NCBI RefSeq assembly: GCF_012317385.1
Contig: NZ_CP051144.1
Location: 1,364,001-1,428,000 of the forward strand
Source: Romboutsia sp. CE17
GTDB lineage: Bacteria; Bacillota; Clostridia; Peptostreptococcales; Peptostreptococcaceae
Direction of reading: 5' to 3'
Length of the DNA stretch: 64,000 bases
The notes beneath the pieces were generated by a model. It was given only the letters and a program-made list of their open reading frames with translations. It searched no databases and had not been told where the DNA came from. This document shows, piece after piece, positions 51,244 through 60,382 of the stretch. Position 1 is the stretch's first letter. Each line of letters begins with the position of its first letter. The position numbers were made by a program, and so were the translations under genes.

Positions 51244-52944
51244 TTATTCATTAGTATTTTCTGTTTTAGACTCTTCTTTTTTATCTTCATTTGTTTTATT
51301 TTCTTCTTTTTTATCTGTATCAGAATTGACACCTATATTTAAGTTATCAAATTCAATTATATCTACAACTTCATTTTTACCTTCTTGGTAATCTATTTTT
51401 ACCTTATCTCCAATTACAGTTAAAGGAAGCTCTGTTGATACTTTTGATGTTGAAGTAAATATCTTTTCTTTATCAGTATCTATAGTTAAATAATAGTTAG
51501 TGTTTCCACCTTTAACATCTGGGCTAATTCTAGTTACTTTTCCTTCTATACTAATTTTTGAAGTATCATTGCTTATATCTATATTATTTCCATCTGTTGA
51601 TAAGGCCTCTCTATAATTCATAAGAGCTTCATCTTTTGTATCTCCTAGTCCAAGTATTGCAAAGTCTTCAACAGAAACAAAAGCCACCATCTTAACAAGT
51701 CCAGCTTTATCTTTTAATGCCGATACATATGTAGGCGTTCCTAATATATTATACATTACTGGGAAAGTAGCTTCATAATTTTTTTCTTGTACTTTACCTT
51801 CAGCAGATCTCATTGCAGCAGTTTCTGTTGCTCCTGGCTGTTTATATAATTTAGTTTCTTTAGTACGAGTATCTACTAACATAAATCCTATAGTTGATTC
51901 ATCACCACCTGCAGAAGTTATTCCAGTATACCAATATGATTTTCCATCATTTCCATATACTAATGATGTTCCTTCAGTTGGAACTAATACTCCTTCTTCA
52001 GAAATAACTGAATTTAAAAATCCTTTAACGTATAATCCCCAGTCATTTATTTGGTTTATAACAAATTGATCTGGTTGTATTCTATCTATCCATTCTGGAG
52101 CATCATCAATTGAGTACCTAGTAACTTCTCCAGTTTGAGCATCAACTAGGGCTACTCCTATAGCATCAGAACCACTAAATCCTACCTTGTGCTCATATAA
52201 ACTTGTTACCCAATAAGGTCTTCCATCATCATTTATTTCTAATGAAAAATCAGTCATACCAGCATTAACTATACCATTTACATAGATATGTCTATGTAAA
52301 TCTTGTAAGAAGTATGCTTGTGGCTGATATAATATCTTTATAGGCTTACCATCCAAATCTTGTACTAATCTAACATCTTGTGGATTACTTGCAGACACCA
52401 TTACGTATCCATTAGTTCCATCTAAGTTTGTTATCCATTTTATAAAATCTCTATGTACTAAAGGTGCCACCCAGTATAGTTCTCCATCCACATTTTGTAT
52501 ATGGAATTCTCCTAATTTAGATACACTACCTATAGCAGGTATTTCACCTAGTTTTTTATCTCCAAGTTTCATTGCCATTTCTTCATCAACTATACGAATA
52601 TCATTTACACTTACAGGACTTACATCCTTATCAAAATTACTTTCTTCTACTGTTCCTATAAGATTTCTATATGCCTTTGCATGAAATATTGGTGAAGATG
52701 TGACAAAAGGCACAGCTGAAATAAATAATATCATCGCTATTGCTATAAAAAAATTATTTTTGGCTAAATTTGAAGTTCTTTCTCCTTTATCAAACATCAT
52801 ATCTAATATTCCGGCTATAACAAAGAATATTATTAATGTTGTAAAACCAGATGTAAAATCTAATCTAAGTACTGGAAGCTTAATAAAAGCATAAATAGCT
52901 ACTAATATAAGTGCTATCCCGTATGATTTTAAATATCTTTTCAT
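51244..52944 (-). CDS. Large membrane-anchored extracytoplasmic protein
   Basis: 566 residues from the ATG at 52944 behind AAAGGAG. Three hydrophobic segments in the first 90 residues, then a long outside domain with repeated WVAPLVHRDFIKWITNLDGTNGYV, PYWVTSLYEHKVGFSG, KSYWYTGITSAGGDE and PTYVSALKDKAG units, each a hydrophobic/aromatic strand before a Gly-rich turn, probably beta-propeller- or PepSY-like repeats. The C-terminus is Lys/Glu/Asn-rich. Function unknown. Monocistronic. Confidence 0.7.
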   Translation of the reverse strand: MKRYLKSYGIALILVAIYAFIKLPVLRLDFTSGFTTLIIFFVIAGILDMMFDKGERTSNLAKNNFFIAIAMILFISAVPFVTSSPIFHAKAYRNLIGTVEESNFDKDVSPVSVNDIRIVDEEMAMKLGDKKLGEIPAIGSVSKLGEFHIQNVDGELYWVAPLVHRDFIKWITNLDGTNGYVMVSASNPQDVRLVQDLDGKPIKILYQPQAYFLQDLHRHIYVNGIVNAGMTDFSLEINDDGRPYWVTSLYEHKVGFSGSDAIGVALVDAQTGEVTRYSIDDAPEWIDRIQPDQFVINQINDWGLYVKGFLNSVISEEGVLVPTEGTSLVYGNDGKSYWYTGITSAGGDESTIGFMLVDTRTKETKLYKQPGATETAAMRSAEGKVQEKNYEATFPVMYNILGTPTYVSALKDKAGLVKMVAFVSVEDFAILGLGDTKDEALMNYREALSTDGNNIDISNDTSKISIEGKVTRISPDVKGGNTNYYLTIDTDKEKIFTSTSKVSTELPLTVIGDKVKIDYQEGKNEVVDIIEFDNLNIGVNSDTDKKEENKTNEDKKEESKTENTNE

Positions 52945-53003
52945 AAATACTCCTTTCAAAATAACTGTTATTACCATTATAGCCATTTATTTCTAAAAAA
53001 TAA

Positions 53004-53059
53004 ATAGCGCTTTGAAATTAGATTTATAGTGTTAATTAAATCTTAATCAAAAGCGCTAT
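53004..53059 (-). terminator. Terminator of the papain-like gene
   Basis: ATAGCGCTTT (53004-53013) pairs with AAAGCGCTAT (53050-53059) plus inner TTAGATTTA/TAAATCTTAA pairing. Confidence 0.75.
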
Positions 53060-53067
53060 CTATAGTT

Positions 53068-53631
53068 TTATGCTTTAGCTGCATATGGTATATATTTTTT
53101 TTCTTCGATACTGTATTTAGATAAAAGTCCTTCATATTCTAAACTAAGTTTTTCATTATCATAAAAACAATCAGGTCTTATACTACAAGGTGGCTCATCA
53201 AATAATCCTACATCACTTTTACTTAACATATCAGCAACAAAATGAGAGCAAACATATTTATATTCAGCTTGTCTTGGTCTATTTAATGTTAAATAAATAA
53301 GAGCCATTACATCATAATCATATTTTTTTCTATTCTCACTGACAAACATTATATTATTATATATATCATAATATTGTGAGTCTGTAACCTCTAAAGAGTA
53401 CACCCTACACATCGTATTTTTTCTAATTGCGTACAATCCTTCATTTATATTTTCCTCAACAAATCCTGCAAATATTGGTGTTTTAGGATTTAATCTTCCA
53501 AATGAGTACATTGGTTTCAATTCTTCATTTAATGCTATTGATACATGTGCATACGGGGTTTTACTTATTTTTCTTATTAAGTAAGATAATACGGTTCCAG
53601 TATATGTTGTTACTATATATATCTTTTTCAT
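53068..53631 (-). CDS. Permuted papain-like (YiiX/NlpC-P60-type) protein
   Basis: 187 residues with no signal peptide. The His of PYAHVSIAL (about residue 29) and the Cys of YKYVCSHFVADML (about 129) are placed as in circularly permuted papain-like hydrolases (YiiX/YycO), where His precedes Cys. These usually act on peptide or ester bonds; the substrate is unknown. GGGG precedes the ATG. Monocistronic. Confidence 0.7.
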   Translation of the reverse strand: MKKIYIVTTYTGTVLSYLIRKISKTPYAHVSIALNEELKPMYSFGRLNPKTPIFAGFVEENINEGLYAIRKNTMCRVYSLEVTDSQYYDIYNNIMFVSENRKKYDYDVMALIYLTLNRPRQAEYKYVCSHFVADMLSKSDVGLFDEPPCSIRPDCFYDNEKLSLEYEGLLSKYSIEEKKYIPYAAKA

Positions 53632-53728
53632 TGTTTCCCCCTATTTTTGTTTAACTTTTTATTAACTTATATATTTTAACATATATATCTTAGTATTTCA
53701 AATTTATTACTTAATGATATAAAAGCTA

Positions 53729-54310
53729 TTAAAAATATTGTGTATTGTTACCTTTGTGCATTTTTTTATTTACGTCTTTTCCTATCATCCAAGATCCTAA
53801 AATAAATAATGAAAATAAAATTATTTTAAAAGGACTACTTAGAAAACTGCCTATATCTTCTCCCACATAACTTATAAATAAAAACATTATAAACTTTCCA
53901 CACACCATACCACTAATAAATGTTTTTATATCAAAGTTAGTAAATCCACTTAAAATTGTTACAAGAAAATCTGATATAAATGGACATAGATAACTTATAA
54001 ATATCATACTAAAACCTTGTTTTTCTATATATTTTTTAAGCTTTTGATTATTATATTTCTCTCTGAATTTATCAAATATCTTTAGTGCAGAAAACTTTTT
54101 AGCTATAAAATAAAGTATTATCGCTGCTATACAAGATCCAGCCCAAGATATAAAAAACCCCATCCACATACCAAATATAATTGCATTTGCTAAAATCATT
54201 GCAACTAGTGGCAGTACTGGTATAAAACTTTCTACTGCTGCTAAAAAAAATGCTATGATTGCTGCTATACCTTTATGTTCTGCAACGGAATACAATAACT
54301 GCTCTATCAA
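53729..54310 (-). CDS. VTT/DedA-like (TVP38/TMEM64) membrane protein
   Basis: 193 residues starting at TTG (54310) with AGGTGA 5 nt upstream. About five membrane segments; ESFIPVLPLVAMILANAIIFG and SFISD-type loop (CPFISDFLVTILSGFTNFDIKTFISG) plus GKFIMFLFISYVGEDIG fit the VTT (SNARE-associated) domain, whose members move lipids across membranes. It follows the next gene by 21 nt. Confidence 0.8.
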   Translation of the reverse strand: MIEQLLYSVAEHKGIAAIIAFFLAAVESFIPVLPLVAMILANAIIFGMWMGFFISWAGSCIAAIILYFIAKKFSALKIFDKFREKYNNQKLKKYIEKQGFSMIFISYLCPFISDFLVTILSGFTNFDIKTFISGMVCGKFIMFLFISYVGEDIGSFLSSPFKIILFSLFILGSWMIGKDVNKKMHKGNNTQYF

Positions 54311-54331
54311 CTATGTCACCTACTTTATTAT

Positions 54332-54991
54332 CTATTTAGAATTATACTCACCAATAAACTCAATAATATCTAAAGCCGAAACAGAAATATTTACTATAAT
54401 TTTGTTATCTTCAACATTTATATCTTTTAATGTAACTGGCTCCATATAAATTTTATCTATAATTATTACATTATTATTTATATCAAAAGGTAGATTTGAT
54501 ATATTTTCTTTTAGTATGGATTGAACAATTTTATTACTTAGTTTAAGTTTTCCAATTTTAAATTCTCTTAAATTTAAATGTAAATTATTATCTACTAACG
54601 TAGGGTAAATATTAAATTCATACTGAGTATCTATAATATTTAATAATTTATATGGCATAATCACTTTAATATAATTATTATGTAATGTAATATTACTATA
54701 TTTTAAATCATCTGTATTATAATTATAATTTGTCATTACAGTATAAATTATATCTCTAAATTCATCATTAGATACTGCTATGACACCATCTAATCTTATT
54801 GGATCTGTTAATATGTTAAATGATTCTATAAAGTTTCCTTTTAATAATTCTTCTGTTGTTATAATATTACAATCACTATTATTAAAGTTTATCTTCTTAT
54901 CTGGAGTAAAAGTATAATACATTCCACCTATTAAAATAACTATTATAATTAAAATAGTTATAGCTATTTTTGTACCTTTTATAATAATCAT
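54332..54991 (-). CDS. Membrane-anchored protein, YpmS-like
   Basis: 219 residues: one N-terminal anchor (about 8-28), then an extracellular domain with strands (NITLHNNYIKVIMPYKLLNI, EFNIYPTLVDNNLHLNLREF and KLSNKIVQSILKENISNLPF) and a C-terminal ITVNISVSALD-like strand, similar in layout to YpmS/DUF2140. The start is uncertain: the ATG at 54991 touches AAAGGA directly, so a nearby ATT (about 54985-54988) could be the true start. First of a two-gene operon. Confidence 0.55.
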   Translation of the reverse strand: MIIIKGTKIAITILIIIVILIGGMYYTFTPDKKINFNNSDCNIITTEELLKGNFIESFNILTDPIRLDGVIAVSNDEFRDIIYTVMTNYNYNTDDLKYSNITLHNNYIKVIMPYKLLNIIDTQYEFNIYPTLVDNNLHLNLREFKIGKLKLSNKIVQSILKENISNLPFDINNNVIIIDKIYMEPVTLKDINVEDNKIIVNISVSALDIIEFIGEYNSK

Positions 54992-55172
54992 TCCTTTCTT
55001 TATAAATATCTACTATGTTATATATTAATTTATTTCATAAGTTTATAATTTACAATATAAAACTTTATAATACTATTATAAAAAATTTAATTTTGTTTAA
55101 TACTTAATAAATATACGATTAATATTTAAATATGTTATAAAATAAATTATTTGTTATTATCTCTTTATTTTT

Positions 55173-55201
55173 TTGCCAGATTGGATTAAAATTAATACTA
55201 T
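55173..55201 (+). promoter_or_regulatory. Promoter of glnS
   Basis: TTGCCA (55173-55178), 17-bp spacer, TACTAT (55196-55201). The leader is only about 50 nt, too short for a T-box, and none of its motifs are present. Confidence 0.6.
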
Positions 55202-55257
55202 GGAATTATAGTATCTTTTTACTATAAGTAAATTTTTATAATTGAGAGGTAGAAAAT

Positions 55258-56922
55258 ATGTCAAATGAAACTAATTCATCTAATTTTATAAAAAATATAA
55301 TTATAAATGACTTAGAAACAGGAAAACATGACAGCATAATAACTCGTTTCCCTCCAGAACCAAACGGGTATTTACATATAGGTCATGCAAAAAGTATATG
55401 CTTAAACTTTGGACTTGCAAAAGAATTCAACGGAAAAGTTAACTTAAGATTTGACGATACAAATCCTGTTAAAGAAGATGTTGAATATGTTAACTCTATA
55501 AAAGAAGATGTTAAATGGTTAGGATTTGATTGGAATAACTTATACTTTGCATCTGATTATTTTGATGAAATGTATAAAAGAGCTGTCCTTTTAATAAAAA
55601 AAGGTAAGGCTTATGTTTGTGAATTAAGTCCTGAAGAAATAAGAGAATATCGTGGTTCATTAACTGAGCCTGGAAAAAACAGTCCATATAGAGATAGAAG
55701 CGTAGAAGAAAACTTAGAGTTATTCGAAAGAATGAAAAACGGAGAATTTAAGGATGGAGAAAAAGTTTTAAGAGCTAAGATAGACATGTCTTCTCCTAAC
55801 ATAAACTTTAGAGATCCAATAATTTATAGAATTGCACATGCTACTCACCATAATACTGGAGATAAGTGGTGTATATATCCAATGTATTGCTTTGCTCATC
55901 CTCTTGAAGATGCTATAGAAGGTATAACTCATTCTATATGTACTCTTGAATTTGAGGATCAAAGACCACTTTATGACTGGTTTGTAAGAGAATGTGAAAT
56001 GGAAAGTGTTCCAAGACAAATAGAGTTTGCTAGACTTAACTTAACTAATACTGTTATGAGTAAAAGAAAGTTAAAGCAACTTGTTGATGAAGGTGTAGTT
56101 GATGGATGGGATGACCCTCGTATGCCTACTATATCAGGAGTTAGAAGAAGAGGATATACTCCAGAATCAATACGTAATTTCTGTTCTGAAATAGGTGTTG
56201 CAAGAGCTGACTCTAAGGTTGACAGTCAATTATTAGACCACTTCTTAAGAGAAGACTTACAACCTAAAGCTCCATTAGTAATGGGTGTTCTTAGACCATT
56301 AAAATTAGTTATTACTAACTACCCAGAAGGTCAATCTGAAATGTTAGATATAGAAAACAATGCTAAAGATGAAACTAAAGGTACTAGACAAGTTTCATTC
56401 TCTAGAGAATTATATATAGAACAAGAAGACTTTATGGAAGAACCAGTAAAGAAATACTTCAGATTATTCCCTGGAAACGAAGTTCGTCTTAAAGGTGCTT
56501 ACTTTGTAAAATGTACAGATGTTATAAAAGATGAAAATGGAAATGTAACTGAAGTACATTGTACATATGACCCAGAGACTAAGAGTGGTTCAGGATTTAC
56601 AGGACGTAAAGTTAAGGCAACTATTCACTGGGTAGATGCTAATAATTGTAAGCCTTGTGAGTTTAGATTATACGAACCATTAATACTAGATGATGCTCCT
56701 GAAAATGAAGGAAAGCACTTCTTAGATCAAATAAATGAAAACTCAATAGAAATATTACAAGGATTTGCTGAAACTACTCAATTAGAAAATGCTAAATCTT
56801 ACGATAAATTCCAATTTGTTAGAAATGGATTCTACAGTGTTGATCCAAAGTATACAACTAATGATAAATTAGTATTTAATAGAATAGTTCCATTAAAGAG
56901 TTCTTTCAAAATAAATAAATAA
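55258..56922 (+). CDS. glnS: Glutaminyl-tRNA synthetase
   Basis: 554 residues, class I aminoacyl-tRNA synthetase. The HIGH-type motif is [15 protein letters not shown] (about 29-43) and the KMSKS-type is VMSKRKL (about 268). The catalytic domain is followed by the two GlnRS anticodon-binding beta barrels ([18 protein letters not shown] onward). It charges tRNA-Gln directly, so this organism does not need to rely on the Glu-tRNA amidotransferase for Gln. GAGAGG before ATG. Monocistronic. Confidence 0.96.
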   Translation: MSNETNSSNFIKNIIINDLETGKHDSIITRFPPEPNGYLHIGHAKSICLNFGLAKEFNGKVNLRFDDTNPVKEDVEYVNSIKEDVKWLGFDWNNLYFASDYFDEMYKRAVLLIKKGKAYVCELSPEEIREYRGSLTEPGKNSPYRDRSVEENLELFERMKNGEFKDGEKVLRAKIDMSSPNINFRDPIIYRIAHATHHNTGDKWCIYPMYCFAHPLEDAIEGITHSICTLEFEDQRPLYDWFVRECEMESVPRQIEFARLNLTNTVMSKRKLKQLVDEGVVDGWDDPRMPTISGVRRRGYTPESIRNFCSEIGVARADSKVDSQLLDHFLREDLQPKAPLVMGVLRPLKLVITNYPEGQSEMLDIENNAKDETKGTRQVSFSRELYIEQEDFMEEPVKKYFRLFPGNEVRLKGAYFVKCTDVIKDENGNVTEVHCTYDPETKSGSGFTGRKVKATIHWVDANNCKPCEFRLYEPLILDDAPENEGKHFLDQINENSIEILQGFAETTQLENAKSYDKFQFVRNGFYSVDPKYTTNDKLVFNRIVPLKSSFKINK

Positions 56923-56924
56923 TA

Positions 56925-56959
56925 AAAAAGGATTGTGCTTTTACAGTACAATCCTTTTT
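56925..56959. terminator. Shared terminator, glnS / lipid kinase gene
   Basis: AAAAAGGATTGT (56925-56936) with ACAATCCTTTTT (56948-56959), 12 bp. Confidence 0.85.
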
Positions 56960-56979
56960 ATTATTTACACAACATACAA

Positions 56980-57867
56980 TTAATTAAAACCTAATATTTC
57001 AATTCCATCTTTTATACATTCAATTTCTAATGGAAAATCAGGTCCCTTTTCTCCATCAATATCTGTTGTTAAATCATCGCTACATTCTATAGTAAGTTTT
57101 TTCGTTTTAAAATACAGTAGTTCATCTTCATTAATATGATCTAAATGCTCACCTTTTAAAGTATTTATAAGTAGAGGGATTGACTTTGGTATTGGAGTTA
57201 CTTTAAATATAATTACATCTAAGTATCCATCATCCACCTCAGCCTTATATGCTAAATTAAGATTACCAGCTGTCTTACCATTAAATACTAACATTAAATA
57301 CATGTCTCCCCTATACTCTATTTCTTCTGACTTTACATTTATATTAAAACCTCTTAAATGAAGTGCTTCTTCTATTCCTTTTATATAATAAGATACTCTC
57401 CCCATAGAATTTTTAAATTCTGGATTTATCTTCTGAGAAACATCCGTAAACATACCTGCACTAGCTACATTTATAAAATATTTATCATTAACCTTTCCTA
57501 TATCAATCTTCCTAGGTTTAGAATTTATTATATTTTCAATAGCTTCTTTAACATTAAAAGGTAAACATAAGGCATTTGCAAAATCATTTGCTGTACCAGT
57601 CGGTAGTATGCCTATAGGTAGATTTATATCTAATTCTTTTATAACATTTATGACCATATCTACAGTCCCATCTCCACCAGAAATTAATATATGGTGATAA
57701 TTATCGTCTATATCTTCAAATGCATCTTTTATTGGATTACTTTTACTAAGTCTATATGGGACTAAAATATAATTATTTTCTTGATAAATTTCTATTATAG
57801 AATCTAATTTGTTTACAATAGATTTTTCTCCAGAATTAGGATTATATACAAGTTTTACCTTTTTCAT
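56980..57867 (-). CDS. Diacylglycerol kinase-family lipid kinase
   Basis: 295 residues. VYNPNSGEKSI at the start, then ISGGDGTVDMVINVIKELDINLPIGILPTGTANDFANAL (about 79-117), where GGDGT binds ATP and GTANDFA is the family signature. The C-terminal sheet ends in DVDG-like TDIDGEKGPDFP. YegS/BmrU/DgkB-type kinases phosphorylate diacylglycerol or related lipids at the inner membrane face. Last gene of an operon with LUD and Fe-S proteins, 20 nt after LUD. Confidence 0.9.
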   Translation of the reverse strand: MKKVKLVYNPNSGEKSIVNKLDSIIEIYQENNYILVPYRLSKSNPIKDAFEDIDDNYHHILISGGDGTVDMVINVIKELDINLPIGILPTGTANDFANALCLPFNVKEAIENIINSKPRKIDIGKVNDKYFINVASAGMFTDVSQKINPEFKNSMGRVSYYIKGIEEALHLRGFNINVKSEEIEYRGDMYLMLVFNGKTAGNLNLAYKAEVDDGYLDVIIFKVTPIPKSIPLLINTLKGEHLDHINEDELLYFKTKKLTIECSDDLTTDIDGEKGPDFPLEIECIKDGIEILGFN

Positions 57868-57887
57868 GTTTTCCTCCTTATAAAACG

Positions 57888-58529
57888 CTAATATCCATAA
57901 TTTTCATTTAAGAATATTATATGCATTCTTCCCGCTGTTCTTTGTCTTTTTATTATTGTATATTCGCAACATAATCTATCAGGACTTAAACAATCCATAC
58001 ATTCACCTGTTGTTGCACATGGTGTTTTAGAACTTAATCTTTTTGCATTTGCCGGTGCACATATTTCTTTGTTTCTTCTTATAGCTTCATCAATGTCCTT
58101 AACAATTTTATTAACACCAACAACTAATATAACTTTATCTGGACCATAAAGCATTGCTGCTACTCTATTTCCATTTCCGTCTACATTATAAAGCTCTCCA
58201 TTTTCTGTTATTGCATTGGTACTAGCAAAATATGCATCAGCATAAAAAGATTTTCTATATATTTCTTTTACATCTTCTGGTTTTAAATTTTCTTTATGTC
58301 TATCTAAAAAATTATACTTCCCATTTTTTAAATAATCTATAACTTTTGTCTCAAATAAAGTCATAGACCCCCCACAGGATACCATATCCCCTTCATTTAA
58401 TAATTCATCAATTTTATTAAAAAGCTCATCTTCACTATTAACTAAATATGCACTCATATTATTTTTTTCTAGAGCCTTCATAGTTCTTTCTATCTTCTTC
58501 TCATTAACCCAATTTAAATTACTATCCAT
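57888..58529 (-). CDS. LUD-domain protein (LutC-like)
   Basis: 213 residues from the ATG at 58529 behind GGAGGAG. VNSEDELFNKIDELLNEGDMVSCGGSMTLFET (about 30-61), YFASTNAITENGELYNVDGNGNRVAAMLYGPDKVILVVGVNKIV and a C-terminal Cys cluster (CATTGECMDCLSPDRLCCEY) show the LUD domain used in lactate utilisation complexes. The conserved Cys may bind a cluster. It follows the Fe-S protein gene, so both likely work together. Confidence 0.85.
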   Translation of the reverse strand: MDSNLNWVNEKKIERTMKALEKNNMSAYLVNSEDELFNKIDELLNEGDMVSCGGSMTLFETKVIDYLKNGKYNFLDRHKENLKPEDVKEIYRKSFYADAYFASTNAITENGELYNVDGNGNRVAAMLYGPDKVILVVGVNKIVKDIDEAIRRNKEICAPANAKRLSSKTPCATTGECMDCLSPDRLCCEYTIIKRQRTAGRMHIIFLNENYGY

Positions 58530-58591
58530 TTTATCTCCTCCATAATTAAACACATATTTAATATTCTACCATAATATGTATATTCTTACAT

Positions 58592-59857
58592 TTACTTTTG
58601 ATTCATACTTAATAATCTATCTAAGTATATTGACTTAACTTGATTATTTGCTAAGGCTCTTTTTGCTGGAGGTAATTTAAGTATTGCAGAAAGTATAGCT
58701 GCCATTGTTCTATGACTACTTAAAGCTTTATTATCAAATATTAGCTCTTGTAGCTGACCTTTTTCTATAGCCATTAAAACAACCCGATGAACTGAATTGG
58801 CAGGAGTTATTATTTTTTCTTTTCTTCTTAAAAGAGTTATACTTTTTTTACTACAATTTCTAACGCAAACTCCACACCCTAAACATCGCCCTTCATCAAT
58901 TTTTATTATGGTTTTATCATTTTCTTTAACCTTGCTTATTGCTCCTATTGGGCATATATTTACACACTTTCCGCATTTTATACAAGAATCATAATTAATA
59001 TTAGGTATAAAACTCGTAGTTTCTACTGGATGCATATTACCAAATTTTCTAGCAGCTAGTAACGCTTCACAACAACATCCACAGCAATTACATATAAAGT
59101 TAACTCCACTTCTTACATTTTCACCGCATTGAACTAAATTATGTTCATATGCCTTATGAAGTAACTCTTTACACTCTGAAGCATCTATTCTTCTTGCATA
59201 ATTATTTTTTATTAGAGAATTTGCTGTTCCATTAAAAGTCATACATATATCCATAGGAGCATCACACCCCTTACCTACATGTTTCATTTTGTGTCTACAA
59301 TAACACATTCCTACAGCAATATGTTTAGCTTCTTCTATAATATGAGTAGCTCTTTCATAATCTAATATAACAACTTCATTGTCATTACTTAAAACCTCTT
59401 CTTGAACATAAACTCTTCCTAATTTTGTTTCTGATGAATAAAATAAGTCTTTAATAAAATCCTCTTCTACATTTAAATATTGGTAATAAAGTTCAGCAAG
59501 TAGTTTTTGGTCAATATCATTTCTAGTTCTCATCAAAGCAAATTCTATAAAACCAGCCATAGGAGGAGGTAGTATATACTGTTTACCTTTATCATCTTCT
59601 ATATCTAGTAAAATTGCTTTACTTGCAAGTTTATCAAGCACTTTTAATGCTTCACTTTCACTTACACTCCATATTTTAGCTGCTGTTTTTACTCTAAATG
59701 CTTTAATAGGTAGCTGAGCAACTAATTCAGCTTCTTTTTCTGTAAATAACATAGCTAATATTTTGTATAAAGTTTCAGAAGGAGGAGCCCCCTGAGGAAA
59801 TCTATTCAACCTCTCCTCTAAACTTTTATACGCCTTTTTTGCGCTTATATGCGACAT
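58592..59857 (-). CDS. Fe-S oxidoreductase-type protein with two 4Fe-4S ferredoxin motifs
   Basis: 421 residues. The N-terminal helical/winged-helix part (about 1-110) reads like a MarR-like fold (AKIWSVSESEALKVLDKLASKAILLD). A Cys-rich middle follows (MCYCRHK at 184-190, CDAPMDIC at 198-205, NFICNCCGCCCE at 253-264). Then comes a 2[4Fe-4S] ferredoxin domain, CIKCGKCVNICP (about 292-303) and CLGCGVCVRNC (about 325-335). First gene of the operon with LUD and a lipid kinase. Likely an electron-transfer partner; catalytic role unclear. Confidence 0.8.
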   Translation of the reverse strand: MSHISAKKAYKSLEERLNRFPQGAPPSETLYKILAMLFTEKEAELVAQLPIKAFRVKTAAKIWSVSESEALKVLDKLASKAILLDIEDDKGKQYILPPPMAGFIEFALMRTRNDIDQKLLAELYYQYLNVEEDFIKDLFYSSETKLGRVYVQEEVLSNDNEVVILDYERATHIIEEAKHIAVGMCYCRHKMKHVGKGCDAPMDICMTFNGTANSLIKNNYARRIDASECKELLHKAYEHNLVQCGENVRSGVNFICNCCGCCCEALLAARKFGNMHPVETTSFIPNINYDSCIKCGKCVNICPIGAISKVKENDKTIIKIDEGRCLGCGVCVRNCSKKSITLLRRKEKIITPANSVHRVVLMAIEKGQLQELIFDNKALSSHRTMAAILSAILKLPPAKRALANNQVKSIYLDRLLSMNQK

Positions 59858-59961
59858 TTATATCACCCCTTTATTTTATTATATAATTTATCTATCATAA
59901 AAATAATCTTACTTCACATTATGTAACCATTAGCATTTTTTTATAATATAAATTAAAATAA

Positions 59962-59994
59962 AAAAAGATTGAACTATTTTTAGTTCAACCTTTT
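59962..59994 (-). terminator. Terminator of the 44-residue gene
   Basis: TTGAACTA-TTTT-TAGTTCAA (59969-59988) with AAAAAA to its left, giving a T-run on the minus strand; 36 nt after the small gene's stop. Confidence 0.75.
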
Positions 59995-60030
59995 CTTGGA
60001 ATATATATATAAATCATCAGGAATATAAGA

Positions 60031-60165
60031 TTAGTTATGCTCTATTATTGTTTTTGTAGTATCTATATTTTCAGCTACACATCTTTGGCTGTTTATTCTT
60101 TCATTAACTAGTATGTAATTTGATATACCTTTTATTGTTTTTAATACTTTTTCTACTATTTTCAT
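60031..60165 (-). CDS. 44-residue protein, unannotated small gene
   Basis: ATG at 60163-60165, TAA at 60031-60033: MKIVEKVLKTIKGISNYILV then NERINSQRCVAENIDTTKTI and IEHN. A short amphipathic helix (residues 4-20) is followed by a polar tail. The ribosome binding site is only fair (GGAG about 11 nt upstream). It has a consensus promoter and its own terminator, which argues strongly that it is a real gene. No family recognised. It could be a regulatory or membrane-associated small protein. Confidence 0.6.
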   Translation of the reverse strand: MKIVEKVLKTIKGISNYILVNERINSQRCVAENIDTTKTIIEHN

Positions 60166-60205
60166 CTTATCTTCATCTCCATTTGTCTTTCTTTATCTTA
60201 CAAGA

Positions 60206-60236
60206 ATATTGTATACAATATGCAGTATATTGTCAA
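60206..60236 (-). promoter_or_regulatory. Sigma-A promoter with 16-bp palindrome
   Basis: Minus-strand TTGACA (plus 60231-60236), 17-bp spacer, TACAAT (plus 60208-60213). ATATTGTATACAATAT (60206-60221) is a perfect palindrome over the -10 box, and ACAATAT/ATATTGT repeats extend it towards the -35. A repressor bound there would block the polymerase. Confidence 0.75.
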
Positions 60237-60382
60237 TATGTTTTTATAATAATTTTTATATATTTAAAAATTTTATTTCAAAGGTCTTATTTTCTATAAA
60301 TTTCTTTCCATCTATAATTTTAAACAGATCATTATAACAAATGTGTTAAAATGTAATTATTAATATAAAAGGGGTGTATGTG
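60237..60382. other. Intergenic
   Basis: AT-rich stretch before the aminotransferase gene. Nothing beyond its ribosome binding site (GGGGTG at 60371-60376). Confidence 0.3.

Noticed and set aside
54992-55257. T-box riboswitch before glnS
   Set aside because: The leader after the predicted promoter is only about 50 nt and shows no T-box motif or terminator.
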